12,797 nucleotides of DNA from Oscillibacter sp. Lineage in GTDB: Bacteria > Bacillota > Clostridia > Oscillospirales > Oscillospiraceae. The stretch's first letter is position 1, and each line of letters begins with the position of its first letter. The DNA lies in NCBI GenBank assembly GCA_017380995.1, contig JAFOCY010000038.1:1-12797 (forward strand), read 5' to 3'. Made by a program: the position numbers and the translations under genes. The notes under the pieces are model-generated. The model saw nothing but the letters and a program-made list of their open reading frames with translations, was not told the origin of the DNA and searched no databases. Positions 7,211 to 12,797 of this stretch are shown here, one piece after another.

Positions 7211-7478
7211 GGTCCGTTCCTCCTTTCAATTCGGAAAGCCAGAGCATCACTTCCTCCACCACGGAGGTGTTCAGCTCATAAAAAATAAAGTTCTTCTCCC
7301 GGCTCTCAAACACCAGTCCCGCCTTTTTTAAAATTCCCAGGTGGTAGGAAATGGTGGCTCCGGTCATGTCGAAATGGCTGCCGATCTCCCCGGCGGAAAG
7401 CCGCCCGCTTTTCAAAAGGGTCAAAATATCCCGGCGGATGGGGTCGGAGAGGGCTTTGAAGGTCTCTGCAAAACCCAT
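7194..7478 (-). CDS. sdpR: ArsR-family autorepressor, SdpR-like
   Basis: This 94-residue single-domain winged-helix regulator begins with the typical FKALSDPIRRDILTLLKSG. It continues with the recognition helix region AGEIGSHFDMTGATISYHL and a wing (SREKNFIFYELN). The family's metal-binding ELCVCDL motif is absent, which fits the SdpR branch of ArsR proteins, where SdpI rather than a metal relieves repression. GGGAGGTGAT just upstream of ATG 7478 is the ribosome binding site. Two identical-format palindromes flank its promoter and are the likely operators. It heads the operon sdpR, sdpI, 103-residue unknown and radical SAM. Confidence 0.92.
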   Translation of the reverse strand: MGFAETFKALSDPIRRDILTLLKSGRLSAGEIGSHFDMTGATISYHLGILKKAGLVFESREKNFIFYELNTSVVEEVMLWLSELKGGTDHAETK

Positions 7479-7496
7479 GGGATCACCTCCCGGAAG

Positions 7497-7518
7497 TATT
7501 TAGAAGTTTTTCTAAATA
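7497..7518. promoter_or_regulatory. Operator palindrome 1, covering the sdpR transcription start
   Basis: The site reads TATTTAGA-N6-TCTAAATA, perfect over 8 bp per arm; the dyad is 9 bp per arm if AA/TT is counted. It lies directly downstream of the proposed sdpR -10 box (7525-7520), where a bound repressor would block initiation or clearance. A second copy of the same format lies with its centre 56 bases away. Confidence 0.82.
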
Positions 7519-7519
7519 T

Positions 7520-7548
7520 AGAGTAACACCCGGATCCGAAAAAGTCAA
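7520..7548 (-). promoter_or_regulatory. Promoter of the sdpR operon
   Basis: On the minus strand a TTGACT -35 (7548-7543) and a weak TACTCT -10 (7525-7520) are 17 bases apart. The promoter sits exactly between the two palindromes, with four bases separating the -35 from operator 2 and one separating the -10 from operator 1. The -10 is poor, so the precise start is uncertain. Confidence 0.6.
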
Positions 7549-7552
7549 CTGG

Positions 7553-7574
7553 TATTTAGAGGATTTTCTAAATA
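7553..7574. promoter_or_regulatory. Operator palindrome 2, between the divergent promoters
   Basis: This second copy of TATTTAGA-N6-TCTAAATA also extends by one pair to GTATTTAGA (7552-7560) and TCTAAATAC (7567-7575). The centre (7563.5) is 56 bases from that of operator 1. One end is four bases from the sdpR -35, and the other directly abuts the -35 box (7576) of the plus-strand phosphodiesterase, so one protein bound here could affect both directions. Confidence 0.82.
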
Positions 7575-7575
7575 C

Positions 7576-7604
7576 TTGATGGCGGCAGAAAAATACCCTA
7601 TACT
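7576..7604 (+). promoter_or_regulatory. Sigma-A promoter of the phosphodiesterase unit
   Basis: TTGATG (7576-7581) and TATACT (7599-7604) have a 17-base spacer. The -35 box starts immediately at the right end of operator 2. The leader to ATG 7632 is about 20 bases and contains an AAAAAGGAG ribosome binding site. Confidence 0.78.
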
Positions 7605-7631
7605 AAAAGAACTTCCAAAAAGGAGTTTTTT

Positions 7632-8102
7632 ATGAAGATCCTGGTTCTCTCCGATTCCCACGGAAATATAGACAACATGGTTCAGGCGGTGGAAAAGGTC
7701 CAGCCCCGGCTCATCCTCCATCTGGGAGACTGCTGGGGGGACGCCCAGCGCCTCCAAAAGCACTTTCCGGACATCCCCCTGGAGCAGGTCCCCGGCAACT
7801 GCGATTACCGCTCCTTTGAGGAGCCGGAGCGTCTCCTCTTTATCGAGGACAAGCGCATCTTCCTCTGCCACGGCCACACCCTGGGGGTAAAGCAGTCCCT
7901 GCTCCGGGCCGGGTATAAGGCGGAGGAGGAAAAGGCGGACCTGCTGCTTTTCGGCCATACCCACCGCCCCCTGGTGGACCGGCGGGGCAAGACGCTTTTC
8001 ATCAACCCCGGCAGCATCGGGGACTATTTCCAGCCCTTCTATGCCGTAGTCACCATTGAAAACGGCAAGGTGGATGGGCACACCTATCCGCTGCACGAAT
8101 GA
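7632..8102 (+). CDS. yfcE: YfcE / MJ0936-type metallophosphodiesterase
   Basis: This 156-residue protein is a minimal calcineurin-like phosphoesterase. All metal-binding blocks are visible: SDSHGN at residues 7-12 (Asp and His), HLGDCWGD (Asp), VPGNCD (Asn), LCHGH (His) and LFGHTHRP (the two His near the end of the fold). SIGDYF follows, as usual in this family. The related E. coli and archaeal enzymes hydrolyse phosphodiesters with Mn2+ or Ni2+ in vitro; the physiological substrate is unclear. The length is typical. It is the first gene of a short plus-strand unit whose -35 abuts an sdpR-type operator, so SdpR may co-regulate it. Confidence 0.93.
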   Translation: MKILVLSDSHGNIDNMVQAVEKVQPRLILHLGDCWGDAQRLQKHFPDIPLEQVPGNCDYRSFEEPERLLFIEDKRIFLCHGHTLGVKQSLLRAGYKAEEEKADLLLFGHTHRPLVDRRGKTLFINPGSIGDYFQPFYAVVTIENGKVDGHTYPLHE

Positions 8103-8158
8103 TCCCCCAACCGGATCAACCAACGACCCGGCACATCAAACGATCAGGAGGATGCCAG

Positions 8159-8692
8159 ATGCAATATCGATTTGAAACTACCTATGATCAAAAAGCCCTG
8201 TCCGTAATGGCAAAATGTATCCGGAAAACCGCGAGGAAATCCAAAAGCAGGCGAAGCCATATTTTCGGCTGGATCGTAGTTGTATTGGCCCTCTTTCTTT
8301 CATTTTCTTCCGGTGAGGAAGGCTTTTCCATAACCTTCAACAAAGTCATTACCTGGATCGCGGCACTTGCCATCATCGCCGCCCTTATTTTTGAAGACCA
8401 GCTCAATGGTTATTTTGCCGGAAAGCGTATGCTCAAAGGGACTGAGACTGCCATCTCCACCTTTGATACGAACTACCCGGACACCTTTCTCTCTGAGACC
8501 GCCATTGGAAAATCGGAGTTTTCCTATGGGAAAGTCCTCCTGACCGCCGAAACGGAGCGCTATTTTGTGTTTGTATTCAGTGCAAACCACGCGCAAATCT
8601 ATGATAAACAGAGTCTCTCAGGCGGAAGTGCAGGTGCGTTCAGGGACTTTATCTGCGAAAAAACACAAAAAACGGTCATACCGGTTAAGTGA
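8159..8692 (+). CDS. YcxB-like membrane protein
   Basis: This 177-residue protein starts with FETTYDQKALSVMAK and a basic stretch (KTARKSKSRRSH). Two membrane helices follow (about residues 36-52 and 63-80). The soluble C-terminal part has the pattern DTFLSETAIGKSEFSYGKVLLTAET, then YFVFVFSANHAQIYDKQSL and FRDFICEKT. This architecture matches the YcxB-like proteins of Firmicutes, whose function is unknown. ATG 8159 is chosen over an upstream ATG at 8099 because AGGAGG precedes it at the right distance. The gene follows the phosphodiesterase by 56 bases without a terminator, so the two are probably one unit. Confidence 0.85.
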   Translation: MQYRFETTYDQKALSVMAKCIRKTARKSKSRRSHIFGWIVVVLALFLSFSSGEEGFSITFNKVITWIAALAIIAALIFEDQLNGYFAGKRMLKGTETAISTFDTNYPDTFLSETAIGKSEFSYGKVLLTAETERYFVFVFSANHAQIYDKQSLSGGSAGAFRDFICEKTQKTVIPVK

Positions 8693-8702
8693 CAAAAGCG
8701 CA

Positions 8703-8733
8703 AACAGCGCCCCCTTTTATAGGGGGCGCTGTT
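8703..8733. terminator. Hairpin between convergent transcription units, probable bidirectional terminator
   Basis: A perfect 13-bp stem, AACAGCGCCCCCT (8703-8715) and AGGGGGCGCTGTT (8721-8733), has a 5-base loop. It is 10 bases past the stop of the YcxB-like gene and about 55 past the nifU stop on the other strand. The following T-tracts (TTCATTTC on plus, TTTGCGCTTTTG on minus) are weak, but the stem is strong. Confidence 0.75.
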
Positions 8734-8788
8734 CATTTCTGCCGGAAATATCCTGCTTGTTTTCAGCCGATAAATAGACCGGATGATT

Positions 8789-9232
8789 TTAGTGTTCCCG
8801 GCCGCAGGACTCGCAGTGGCCGTCGCACTGCTTGAGCTCGTCGCCGTACTCGATGCCGTTGCGGTCATAGTAGTCCTTCACGGCGGCGCGGACAGCCTCC
8901 TCCGCCAGAACGGAGCAGTGCATCTTGTGTGCGGGCAGACCGTCCAGAGCCTCGGCCACAGCCTTGTTAGAGAGCTTCAAAGCCTCGTCCAGGGTCTTGC
9001 CCTTGATCATTTCGGTGGCCATAGAGCTGGTTGCGATGGCGCTGCCGCAACCGAAGGTGATGAACTTCACGTCTTCGATGACGCGGGTCTCGTCATTCAC
9101 CTTCAGGTACATCCGCATGATATCGCCGCACTTGGCGTTACCCACCTCGCCGATGCCGGAAGCGTCTTCCATCTTGCCGACATTGCGGGGATTCTGGAAA
9201 TGGTCCATGACCTTATCGCTGTAAAGAGCCAT
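8789..9232 (-). CDS. nifU: IscU/NifU-type iron-sulfur cluster scaffold
   Basis: This 147-residue scaffold builds Fe-S clusters from sulfur delivered by the cysteine desulfurase encoded just upstream. The three cluster cysteines and the conserved Asp are present: AKCGD (Cys35, Asp37), TFGCGSA (Cys62) and [10 protein letters not shown] (Cys106). The HscA-binding LPPVK motif of proteobacterial IscU is here LPAHK, in line with no HscAB system being visible. A C-terminal extension adds CDGHCESCG (Cys136, Cys140, Cys143), an extra CX3CX2C. It starts 30 bases after nifS ends, with AAAGGAGA, and is co-transcribed with it. Confidence 0.95.
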   Translation of the reverse strand: MALYSDKVMDHFQNPRNVGKMEDASGIGEVGNAKCGDIMRMYLKVNDETRVIEDVKFITFGCGSAIATSSMATEMIKGKTLDEALKLSNKAVAEALDGLPAHKMHCSVLAEEAVRAAVKDYYDRNGIEYGDELKQCDGHCESCGREH

Positions 9233-9262
9233 TGTTATTTTTCTCCTTTAGATGGTTTGTGG

Positions 9263-10453
9263 TTAGATAATGTGGGGCATTTTGCCGCTTTCCAGGGCGT
9301 CCCACACGGGGGACATATCGCGCAGGTACTGGATGACGCCGGGGAGGGTCTCCAGAATATAATCCATTTCTTCCATGGTGTTATAGTCGCTCAGGCTCAG
9401 GCGCAGGGAGCCGTGGGCGATCTCATGGGGACGGCCCAGGGCCAGCAGCACGTGGCTGGGATCCAGAGACCCGGAGGTGCAGGCAGAGCCGGAGGAAGCG
9501 GCAATACCCTTAGCATCCAGCCAAAGGAGCATGGACTCGCCCTCAATGCCCTCAAAGCAGACGTTCACGTTGTTGGGAAGGCGGCGCTTGGCATCGCCGT
9601 TGAGCACGGTGTGGGGGATCTGCATGATGCCCTCAATGAGCTTATCCCGCATGGCGGTGAGCTTAGCGGTGTTCTCCTCCATCTTGCCGCAGATCTCCTC
9701 CAGGGCGGCGGCAGCGCCGCAGATACCGGGGATGTTCTCGGTGCCGGCACGCTTGCCACGCTCCTGCGCGCCGCCGTGGATCACGTTGGTCAGGGGGATG
9801 TTGCGGCGGACATAGAGGGCGCCCACACCCTTGGGGCCGTGGAACTTATGGGCAGAGCAGGAGAGCATATCAATATGCATGGCCTGGACGTCGATGGGCA
9901 GGTGGCCCACGGCCTGGACGGCGTCAGTGTGGAAGAGGACACCAGCCTCATGGCAAACCTTGCCAATCTCAGCGATGGGCATGACGGTGCCGATCTCATT
10001 GTTGGCAAACATGACGGTGACCAGGCAGGTATCGGGGCGGATGGCCTCCTTCACCTGCTGGGCGGTGACCACGCCGTCGGCGGGGATATCCAGCAGCGTC
10101 ACCTCAAAGCCCTCCTTCTGCAGGGCCTGGAGGGTGTGGAGAATGGCGTGATGCTCGAAAGCGGTGGAGATAATGTGCATCTTGCCCTGGCGCTTGCCGA
10201 TGGCAGCGGCGCTGCGCAGTGCCTGGTTATCGGCCTCGCTGCCGCCGGAGGTGAAGATGATCTCACGGGGCTGGGCGGCGTTGAGATGCTTGGCGAAAAC
10301 CTCGCGGGCGGCGGCAAGCTTTTCAGCGGCCAGCTGACCGGGAGTATGAAGGCTGGAAGGGTTGCCGTAGAGCTCCTGGAAGCAGGGGAGCATGGCGTCA
10401 AGGGCAGTCTTGCTGACAGCAGTGGTTGCCGCGTTATCTACATAGACGTTCAT
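9263..10453 (-). CDS. nifS: Cysteine desulfurase (NifS/IscS, group I)
   Basis: This 396-residue PLP enzyme converts cysteine to alanine and a protein persulfide for Fe-S cluster assembly. Visible landmarks are VDNAATT at the start, SGGSEADNQ (69-77), His101 in FEHHA, NNEIGT (151-156), Asp177 in FHTDAVQ, the Schiff-base Lys203 in SCSAHKFHGPKG, RAGTEN (235-240) and the mobile-loop persulfide Cys325 in SGSACTSGSLDPSHVL. The loop carries the group I insertion. The length is typical. AGGAGG precedes ATG 10453. It forms a two-gene operon with nifU. An Rrf2-type iscR gene, frequently the first gene of such operons, is not next to it. Confidence 0.96.
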   Translation of the reverse strand: MNVYVDNAATTAVSKTALDAMLPCFQELYGNPSSLHTPGQLAAEKLAAAREVFAKHLNAAQPREIIFTSGGSEADNQALRSAAAIGKRQGKMHIISTAFEHHAILHTLQALQKEGFEVTLLDIPADGVVTAQQVKEAIRPDTCLVTVMFANNEIGTVMPIAEIGKVCHEAGVLFHTDAVQAVGHLPIDVQAMHIDMLSCSAHKFHGPKGVGALYVRRNIPLTNVIHGGAQERGKRAGTENIPGICGAAAALEEICGKMEENTAKLTAMRDKLIEGIMQIPHTVLNGDAKRRLPNNVNVCFEGIEGESMLLWLDAKGIAASSGSACTSGSLDPSHVLLALGRPHEIAHGSLRLSLSDYNTMEEMDYILETLPGVIQYLRDMSPVWDALESGKMPHII

Positions 10454-10481
10454 TGGAATTCCTCCTAATCCTATCTTTTTA

Positions 10482-10520
10482 CTATGATATAGTTATGGCA
10501 TAGTTTGGCCTCCTTGTCAA
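10482..10520 (-). promoter_or_regulatory. nifSU promoter overlapped by an imperfect palindrome
   Basis: On the minus strand a perfect TTGACA -35 (10520-10515) lies 17 bases from a CATAAC -10 (10497-10492). A 22-base imperfect dyad with CTATG and CATAG ends (10482-10503; 8 of 11 positions symmetrical) covers the -10. It could be a regulator site, for example for an Rrf2-type factor, but no consensus was testable here. Confidence 0.6.
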
Positions 10521-10539
10521 TAGGGAATCCACGAAAGTG

Positions 10540-10574
10540 AAAAAAAAGCAGGGACGGACCTTGTCCGCCCCTGC
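10540..10574 (-). terminator. Intrinsic terminator after the aminotransferase-Dabb unit
   Basis: On the minus strand GCAGGGGCGGAC (10574-10563) pairs with GTCCGTCCCTGC (10559-10548), 12 pairs with one G-T wobble and a 3-base loop, followed by eight Ts (10547-10540). It ends the unit upstream of the nifSU promoter and so insulates that promoter. Confidence 0.92.
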
Positions 10575-10603
10575 TCGAGGAAAATCTTCCGCTTTTTCGA
10601 TCC

Positions 10604-10885
10604 TCAAAATTCATAGTCCACCGCCACCCGGTCGGTGCGGATGGACTTGCACAAGGCGGAGACCGCCTTGTGCCGGGAATCGTTCTTGTACTGGTCCAGA
10701 GCCTCTAAGCTCTCAAATTCGCTGACCAACACCGCATCATAGTTCCCCTCCCCCACGTTCCGGGCCACTTCGCTTTTGAGAAGCTGGGGGATCACGCCCT
10801 GGAGGGCGGCAAGGCCCGTGAGGAACTGTTCTTGTTCCTGCTCGGTGCCGGGACGGAACTTCCACATGACGATGTGACGGATCAT
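10604..10885 (-). CDS. Dabb-family (stress-responsive A/B barrel) small protein
   Basis: This 93-residue protein matches the dimeric alpha/beta barrel (Dabb) domain. MIRHIVMWKF carries the near-invariant N-terminal histidine of the family, followed by a helix, then EGNYDAVLVSEFESLEALDQYKNDSRHKAV and the last strand RTDRVAVDYEF. Dabb proteins usually form dimeric barrels; bacterial members are mostly uncharacterised and some bind or cleave small ligands. ATG 10885 lies four bases after the aminotransferase stop, so the genes are coupled. A 14-residue upstream extension into that gene lacks the family start and is not used. No substrate can be inferred. Confidence 0.9.
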   Translation of the reverse strand: MIRHIVMWKFRPGTEQEQEQFLTGLAALQGVIPQLLKSEVARNVGEGNYDAVLVSEFESLEALDQYKNDSRHKAVSALCKSIRTDRVAVDYEF

Positions 10886-10889
10886 ATTC

Positions 10890-12092
10890 TCACTCTTTCT
10901 GTTTTTTGTTGTAGGCCGCGATGCCAAGGCCCAAAAGCTCTATGGCGCGGCGCAGGTCCTCTTCTTTTGTGACATAGGCGATGCGGATCTCATTTTTGCC
11001 CATGCCGGGCGTTGCGTAAAAGCCCTCACCGGGGGCGTACATCACGGTATCGCCGCCGTCGTCAAACTCCTGAAGGAGGAAATATTGGAGCTTCTCAGCG
11101 TCATCCACCGGGAGCTTTACCATGAGATAAAAGGCCCCCTCAGGACAGCGGAACTCCGCACCGGGAATGTTTTTGAGACTCTCCACCACCGCGTCACGGC
11201 GGCTGCGGTACTGCTCCCGGATCTCGGCATAGTACCCCTCTCCCAGGGCACGATAGAGGGCGGCGGCGCCGATCTGGTCCAGCGTTGCGGCACAGAGGCG
11301 GCCCTGGCAAATTTTCAGGGCATGGCCCAGCAGCTCATGATTTCGGGAGAGGATGGCCCCCACCCGGGCGCCGGTGGCGGAAAAACGTTTGGAGATGGAG
11401 TCCACCACGACGATATTCTCCGCCGCGCCGGTAAACTCCAGGAAGGAGCTCAGGGGCTCGTCACCGTAGACCAGCTCCCGGTAGACCTCATCACCGATGA
11501 GGAACAAATCGTGCTTCTTAGCGATGTCCACCAGGACTCCCATTTCCTCCTTGGATAACACCACACCGGTGGGGTTCCCGGGGTTCGTCACCATAATGGC
11601 CCGGGTCCTGTCGTTGATCAGGGGCTCAATGCGGTCCCGGAAGGCGAAGCGGTAGCCCTCCGCGCCGGAAGTAGGAATGGGGCGGATGGCGGCCCCGGTG
11701 ACATTCACAAAGGTCATATAGTTGGGATAGAAGGGCTCGGGAACTAAGATCTCGTCCCCCTCTCCAAGAATGCAGCTCAGAACGATCTGCAGCGCCTCGC
11801 TGCCGCCGTAGGTAGCCAGAATATCCTCCCGGCCCACTTCAAAACCCAAGCCGCAGTAGTAATCCTTCACAGCGTCCAGGTACACCTCCACACCGGGAGA
11901 GGGGGCGTAGGCCAGGACGCTTTCCCGGAAATCTCCGATAGCGTCGAAAAAGGCCCGGGGGGTGGGGACATCCGGCTGGCCGATATTCAGATGGTACACC
12001 TTTTTCCCCTGCGCCTGCGCCGCCACCACATAGGGGTGGAACTTGCGGATGGGAGAAAGGGCGCAGCGCTCGATACGGCCGGAAAATTTCAT
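10890..12092 (-). CDS. PLP-dependent class I/II aminotransferase
   Basis: This 400-residue fold-type I aminotransferase has YGGSEALQ (95-102, phosphate site), VTNPGNPTG (168-176), GDEVYRE (200-206, Asp201 to the pyridine nitrogen), the Schiff-base Lys235 in DSISKRFSATGARVG and Arg370 in NEIRIAY, the usual alpha-carboxylate ligand. The overall pattern is that of AspC/PatA-like enzymes, but the DSISKRFS active-site lysine segment and VYGDEPLSSFLEF suggest a clostridial subgroup whose substrates I cannot name. ATG 12092 is chosen because AAGGAGGT precedes it at the right distance, and the upstream extension covers the promoter region. Confidence 0.92.
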   Translation of the reverse strand: MKFSGRIERCALSPIRKFHPYVVAAQAQGKKVYHLNIGQPDVPTPRAFFDAIGDFRESVLAYAPSPGVEVYLDAVKDYYCGLGFEVGREDILATYGGSEALQIVLSCILGEGDEILVPEPFYPNYMTFVNVTGAAIRPIPTSGAEGYRFAFRDRIEPLINDRTRAIMVTNPGNPTGVVLSKEEMGVLVDIAKKHDLFLIGDEVYRELVYGDEPLSSFLEFTGAAENIVVVDSISKRFSATGARVGAILSRNHELLGHALKICQGRLCAATLDQIGAAALYRALGEGYYAEIREQYRSRRDAVVESLKNIPGAEFRCPEGAFYLMVKLPVDDAEKLQYFLLQEFDDGGDTVMYAPGEGFYATPGMGKNEIRIAYVTKEEDLRRAIELLGLGIAAYNKKQKE

Positions 12093-12123
12093 AAGGGGTA
12101 CCTCCTTGTTGTTGCTTTGCTTT

Positions 12124-12152
12124 AGTATAAGCAGTTCCAAGGAAGAAGTCAA
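12124..12152 (-). promoter_or_regulatory. Sigma-A promoter of the aminotransferase unit
   Basis: On the minus strand TTGACT (12152-12147) and TATACT (12129-12124) are separated by 17 bases. The leader to ATG 12092 is about 25 bases and holds AAGGAGG. Confidence 0.88.
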
Positions 12153-12203
12153 CATTTTTCGGAATGCCCGGTATGCCGTTTTTTCATGCCGGTAGAAAGT
12201 AAA

Positions 12204-12225
12204 GGACCGGTGAGAACACCGGCCC
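12204..12225 (-). terminator. Possible terminator of the ftsK transcript
   Basis: On the minus strand GGGCCGGTG pairs with CACCGGTCC around a TTCT loop (nine pairs, one G-T wobble), followed by TTTACTTTC. It is the last hairpin downstream of ftsK before the aminotransferase promoter and the only one in the stretch with both a GC stem and a T-rich tail. Confidence 0.55.
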
Positions 12226-12249
12226 CCTGGGTTTATACTAAAACTTATG

Positions 12250-12378
12250 AAAACGGTTTAAAACCGTTTTATAGCGCGAAGCGCGTTCAGTTTTTATGAG
12301 ACGCCGAGTTGTGCCGCTGGCACAATTCGAACATGCACAGCACGCGAGATTCTTGATGAAACTTTTTCATCAAGAATC
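12250..12378. repeat. Cluster of four inverted repeats in the ftsK 3' region
   Basis: No gene lies between 12093 and 12382. Four dyads sit close together: AAAACGGTTT / AAACCGTTTT (12250-12270, one-base centre); AGCGCG / CGCGTT (12273-12287, AAG loop, one wobble); CGAGTTGTGCC / GGCACAATTCG (12305-12329, GCT loop, one wobble); and the perfect 14-bp GATTCTTGATGAAA / TTTCATCAAGAATC (12348-12378, CTT loop). The last begins five bases after the ftsK stop. The stretch is more AT-rich than the genes around it. It could be a structured 3' UTR, a processed RNA or an intergenic repeat element; which one cannot be decided from one copy. Confidence 0.65.
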
Positions 12379-12382
12379 AGTA

Positions 12383-12797
12383 TTATTCTTCCGCAGGCTC
12401 TTCCGCTGCGCTCGCACCGCCCATCTGCATCTCCTGCCACTTTTCCTTGGTAATGAGGAGCTGACGGGGCTTGGAGCCCTCGAAGGGGCCTACGATGCCC
12501 TGGGCCTCCATCTGGTCCACCAGGCGGGCCGCACGGGAGTAGCCCAGCTTCAGCCGCCGCTGGAGCATGGACACGGAGGCCTGACCGGTCTCCAGCACCA
12601 CTTCAACAGCGGCGGAAAGGAGCTCGTCCACTTCCTCCTCGCCGCTCTCAGCGGGGGCGGAAGCGGCTGCGTTCTTGCTGCCCTTCTCCTTTTCCTGGAC
12701 GGACTGCTCGATCTTGGCGATGACTTCGTCGGAATACTGGACCTCGCCGCTGGACTTGACGAACTCCACCACCTGCTCGATCTCCTCCGGGGAGATG
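12383..12797 (-). CDS. ftsK: DNA translocase FtsK/SpoIIIE, C-terminal part (runs off the right edge)
   Basis: Only the last 137 residues are in the window; the frame stays open to the edge (ISPEEIEQVVEFVK), so the start is outside and the GTG at 12772 is internal. The gamma winged-helix domain, which reads KOPS/SRS-type polar sequences on the chromosome and orients the motor, is complete: VDELLSAAVEVVLETGQASV, SMLQRRLKLGYSRAARLVDQME, then GIVGPFEGSKPRQLLI. The GYSRAARL recognition-helix region is typical. An Ala/Glu/Ser-rich linker (KNAAASAPAESGEEE) separates it from the motor domain, and an acidic tail (AAEEPAEE) ends the protein. Whether it is the division-type FtsK or sporulation-type SpoIIIE cannot be told without the N-terminus. 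Confidence 0.93.
   Translation of the reverse strand, partial: ISPEEIEQVVEFVKSSGEVQYSDEVIAKIEQSVQEKEKGSKNAAASAPAESGEEEVDELLSAAVEVVLETGQASVSMLQRRLKLGYSRAARLVDQMEAQGIVGPFEGSKPRQLLITKEKWQEMQMGGASAAEEPAEE

Noticed and set aside
6212..7288. A 358-codon plus-strand frame opposite the sdpI region
   Set aside because: It runs antisense across three coupled genes, with no start signals and a compositionally biased product.
8783..10468. A 561-codon plus-strand open frame spanning nifU and nifS
   Set aside because: It is the antisense of two well-conserved genes and crosses their intergenic gap by chance. The product is rich in Gly, His, Leu, Ala and Val and resembles no family; there is no promoter or convincing ribosome binding site for it.
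12231..12250. Plus-strand TATACT at 12234-12239 as a promoter reading into the ftsK 3' region
   Set aside because: The position 17 bases upstream reads TGAGAA, with no -35 likeness, so the match is probably chance.
1..12797. CRISPR arrays, insertion sequences, integrase or att sites, tRNA and rRNA genes
   Set aside because: I saw no regularly spaced repeats, transposase or integrase motifs, or RNA-gene signatures. The short inverted repeats present are explained by terminators, operators or the ftsK 3' cluster.

Overview
The window looks like a chromosomal piece of a fairly GC-rich Gram-positive anaerobe of class Clostridia, most likely the Oscillospiraceae (Flavonifractor / Intestinimonas / Oscillibacter-like gut bacteria). 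This is inferred from strong AGGAGG ribosome binding sites, sigma-A promoters of the TTGACA-17-TATAAT type, an SdpR/SdpI pair, a two-gene NifS-NifU iron-sulfur operon, a clostridial-style three-gene molybdenum hydroxylase and an FtsK/SpoIIIE-type translocase. No sequence search was possible, so the placement is approximate. Most genes lie on the minus strand; three lie on the plus strand.

Layout from left to right. Positions 1-35 hold the first 11 codons of a minus-strand gene, divergent from a membrane-anchored protein of unknown function (256-1002, +). A bidirectional terminator (1001-1029) separates that gene from a minus-strand molybdenum hydroxylase operon read from 5269 to 1032: FAD subunit, [2Fe-2S] subunit, molybdopterin subunit, then a left-handed beta-helix acyltransferase-like protein. 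Positions 7478-5374 (-) form a second tightly packed operon: an ArsR/SdpR-type repressor, an SdpI-like membrane protein, a 103-residue unknown protein and a TIGR01212-type radical SAM protein. Its control region has two copies of one palindrome, TATTTAGA-N6-TCTAAATA. These bracket the repressor promoter, and one also abuts the -35 box of a divergent plus-strand unit, a YfcE-like phosphodiesterase (7632-8102) followed by a YcxB-like membrane protein (8159-8692).

A hairpin at 8703-8733 separates this from the minus-strand nifS-nifU operon (10453-8789). Upstream are an aminotransferase and a small Dabb-family protein (12092-10604) with their own promoter and terminator. A hairpin-rich noncoding stretch (about 12204-12378) follows, and then the C-terminal DNA-reading domain of an FtsK/SpoIIIE translocase that runs off the right edge.

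The redox genes fit together in a general way: NifS and NifU supply Fe-S clusters that the [2Fe-2S] subunit and the radical SAM enzyme would need. They are not shown to be one system. The points most worth a second look are the paired operator architecture at sdpR, the unknown protein and radical SAM enzyme wired into the sdpRI operon, the beta-helix protein ending the hydroxylase operon, and the hairpin cluster next to ftsK. I did not find a clearly new multi-gene system, CRISPR array, transposon, tRNA or rRNA.
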